From Elusimicrobiaceae bacterium (GTDB lineage: Bacteria > Elusimicrobiota > Elusimicrobia > Elusimicrobiales > Elusimicrobiaceae): a stretch of DNA of 5,386 nt. Location of the stretch: assembly GCA_024405075.1 (NCBI GenBank), contig JAKSPG010000101.1, positions 1-5,386 on the forward strand, read 5' to 3'. Made by a program: the position numbers and the translations under genes. Below the pieces are notes generated by a model, which did not search any database, was not told the origin of the DNA, and saw only the letters and a list, made by a program, of their open reading frames with translations. Numbering within the stretch: position 1 is the stretch's first letter; every line of letters starts with the position of its first letter. This document shows, piece after piece, positions 4,768 to 5,386 of the stretch.

Positions 4768-5386
4768 TTCCGAGGAAGAAAAAACCGTTAAGAAAAAAAC
4801 CGCCGCTAAAAAGCCCGCTGTAAAGAAAACGGCTACCAAAACGACGGCTAAAAAAACTGCCGCTAAAAAAACGACAGCTAAAACGGTAAAGGAAAAACCG
4901 GCTACCAAAACGGCTAAATCATCTTCTCACGGTGCCTCTAAAGCCAGCGCGCCGAAAACAGTGCATACACCGGCGGTCAAAACTCCGGAAGTAAAACCGG
5001 TGGAAACGGTAACAGTTGCCCCTAAACCGGCGGCCACTGTTCCCACTGCAGCTCCGGCAGCTCCGGTAACGCCAAAACCTGCGCCCGTGGCTCCGGCGGC
5101 ACCTAAACAAGTACCGCCAACTCCGGTTGCGCCTAAACCTGCACCCGTGGCTCCGGCAGCTTCTAAACCGCAACCCGCACCTGCTGCGGTGACGGACCGT
5201 CACGGTCATGTAAAACAGGCGGCAGTTGCACAAGCTCCCAAAGACGATAAAGTAATTCGTATCGTCGGGCAACCTACGGTAAAAGAGTTGGCGGAAAAGA
5301 TGAATTTTAAAACCAACGATTTTATCAAAAAGCTCATGACGATGGGCATTTTCGCCACGATTAACCAACGTTTGGAAAAAGACATG
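4748..5386 (+). CDS. infB: Translation initiation factor IF-2, N-terminal part (runs off the window)
   Basis: The first 213 codons of IF-2, the GTPase that places fMet-tRNA on the 30S subunit and promotes 50S joining; no stop occurs before the right edge. The start is set by AGGAGG inside nusA. Residues 1 to about 60 are a Lys/Ala/Thr-rich tail with repeated AAKK(T/P)A-type units, like histone H1 tails. Residues about 78-148 are Pro/Ala/Val-rich with an imperfect 20-residue repeat (PKPAPVAPAA twice). Residues about 168-213 match the IF2_N domain: VIRIVGQPTVKELAEKMNF, then FIKKLMTMGIFATINQRLEKD. The G domain and C-terminal domains would lie beyond the window. Long, fast-evolving N-terminal tails are normal for IF-2. 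nusA is followed directly by infB, without the ylxR/ylxQ genes found between them in Firmicutes. Confidence 0.95.
   Translation, partial: MTKKTNNSEEEKTVKKKTAAKKPAVKKTATKTTAKKTAAKKTTAKTVKEKPATKTAKSSSHGASKASAPKTVHTPAVKTPEVKPVETVTVAPKPAATVPTAAPAAPVTPKPAPVAPAAPKQVPPTPVAPKPAPVAPAASKPQPAPAAVTDRHGHVKQAAVAQAPKDDKVIRIVGQPTVKELAEKMNFKTNDFIKKLMTMGIFATINQRLEKDM
5061..5170 (+). repeat. Imperfect 60-bp tandem repeat in the infB linker
   Basis: Bases 5061-5100 and 5121-5160 match at about 35 of 40 positions, with an exact 60-nt (20-codon) offset. Both encode a P-V-x-P-K-P-A-P-V-A-P-A-A pattern. Similarity fades after the first 40-50 bases of each unit. It looks like a local in-frame duplication in a disordered Pro/Ala linker. 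Confidence 0.7.

Noticed and set aside
5189..5207. Overlapping small palindromes (GTGACGG-A-CCGTCAC and GACCGT-C-ACGGTC)
   Set aside because: They lie inside infB coding sequence (TDRHGH), with no U tract and no regulatory context; probably chance.
4919..5368. Open frame of 149 codons on the minus strand
   Set aside because: It is an Arg/Ser/Phe-rich product antisense to infB, explained by Pro/Ala/Lys codon bias.
1..5386. Window length equals that of the phiX174 genome
   Set aside because: The content is a bacterial rimP-nusA-infB region with no phage genes; the length match is coincidence.

Overview
The window looks like a Gram-negative-type bacterial chromosome of roughly even base composition. 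The outer-membrane beta-barrel protein ending in Phe, the Sec signal peptides and the pilin-like protein all point that way. The pilin-like protein has a C-terminal Cys...AN..CK..GG pattern that I associate with the many pilin-like proteins of Elusimicrobiota. That phylum is my best guess at the source (moderate to low confidence; inferred from remembered family features, not from a search).

Layout. The left third is on the minus strand. It holds a degenerate type IV pilin-like protein (8-535) and, upstream of it in the reading direction, an outer-membrane barrel protein (669-1682). A strong intrinsic terminator with a UUCG tetraloop (619-641) separates them, and the pilin-like gene has its own candidate promoter (575-603), so they are probably separate transcription units. 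A 138-bp divergent control region (1683-1820) carries back-to-back sigma70-type promoters and a GAAC-N4-GTTC inverted repeat. It drives the barrel gene leftward and a secreted trypsin/V8-like serine protease (1821-2924) rightward.

The right half is the conserved transcription/translation operon rimP-nusA-infB, all on the plus strand. Its candidate promoter starts inside the protease stop codon (TTGACA, 2921-2926), its -10 lies in an 18-bp perfect palindrome, and a strong terminator-like hairpin sits between that promoter and rimP, as a leader attenuator would. RimP (3016-3474) is intact. NusA is broken: the reading frame is lost near 4290-4304, and by comparison with the family about 36-37 codons containing the KH1 GXXG core are missing. 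The remainder (KH2 plus helix-hairpin-helix) continues in the +1 frame to 4767. infB begins at 4748, overlapping the nusA end by 20 nt, and runs off the right edge after a Lys/Ala- then Pro/Ala-rich tail and most of the IF2_N domain.

How they work together: RimP matures the 30S subunit, NusA controls elongation and termination by RNA polymerase, and IF2 brings initiator tRNA to the ribosome, so the operon couples transcription and translation. The three left-hand genes are envelope or exported proteins with no evident functional link to it. No RNA gene, CRISPR array, insertion sequence or prophage was seen, and no gene-free stretch exceeds 300 bases. The most notable items are the nusA lesion, the leader hairpin in front of the operon that encodes NusA, and the divergent promoter region.
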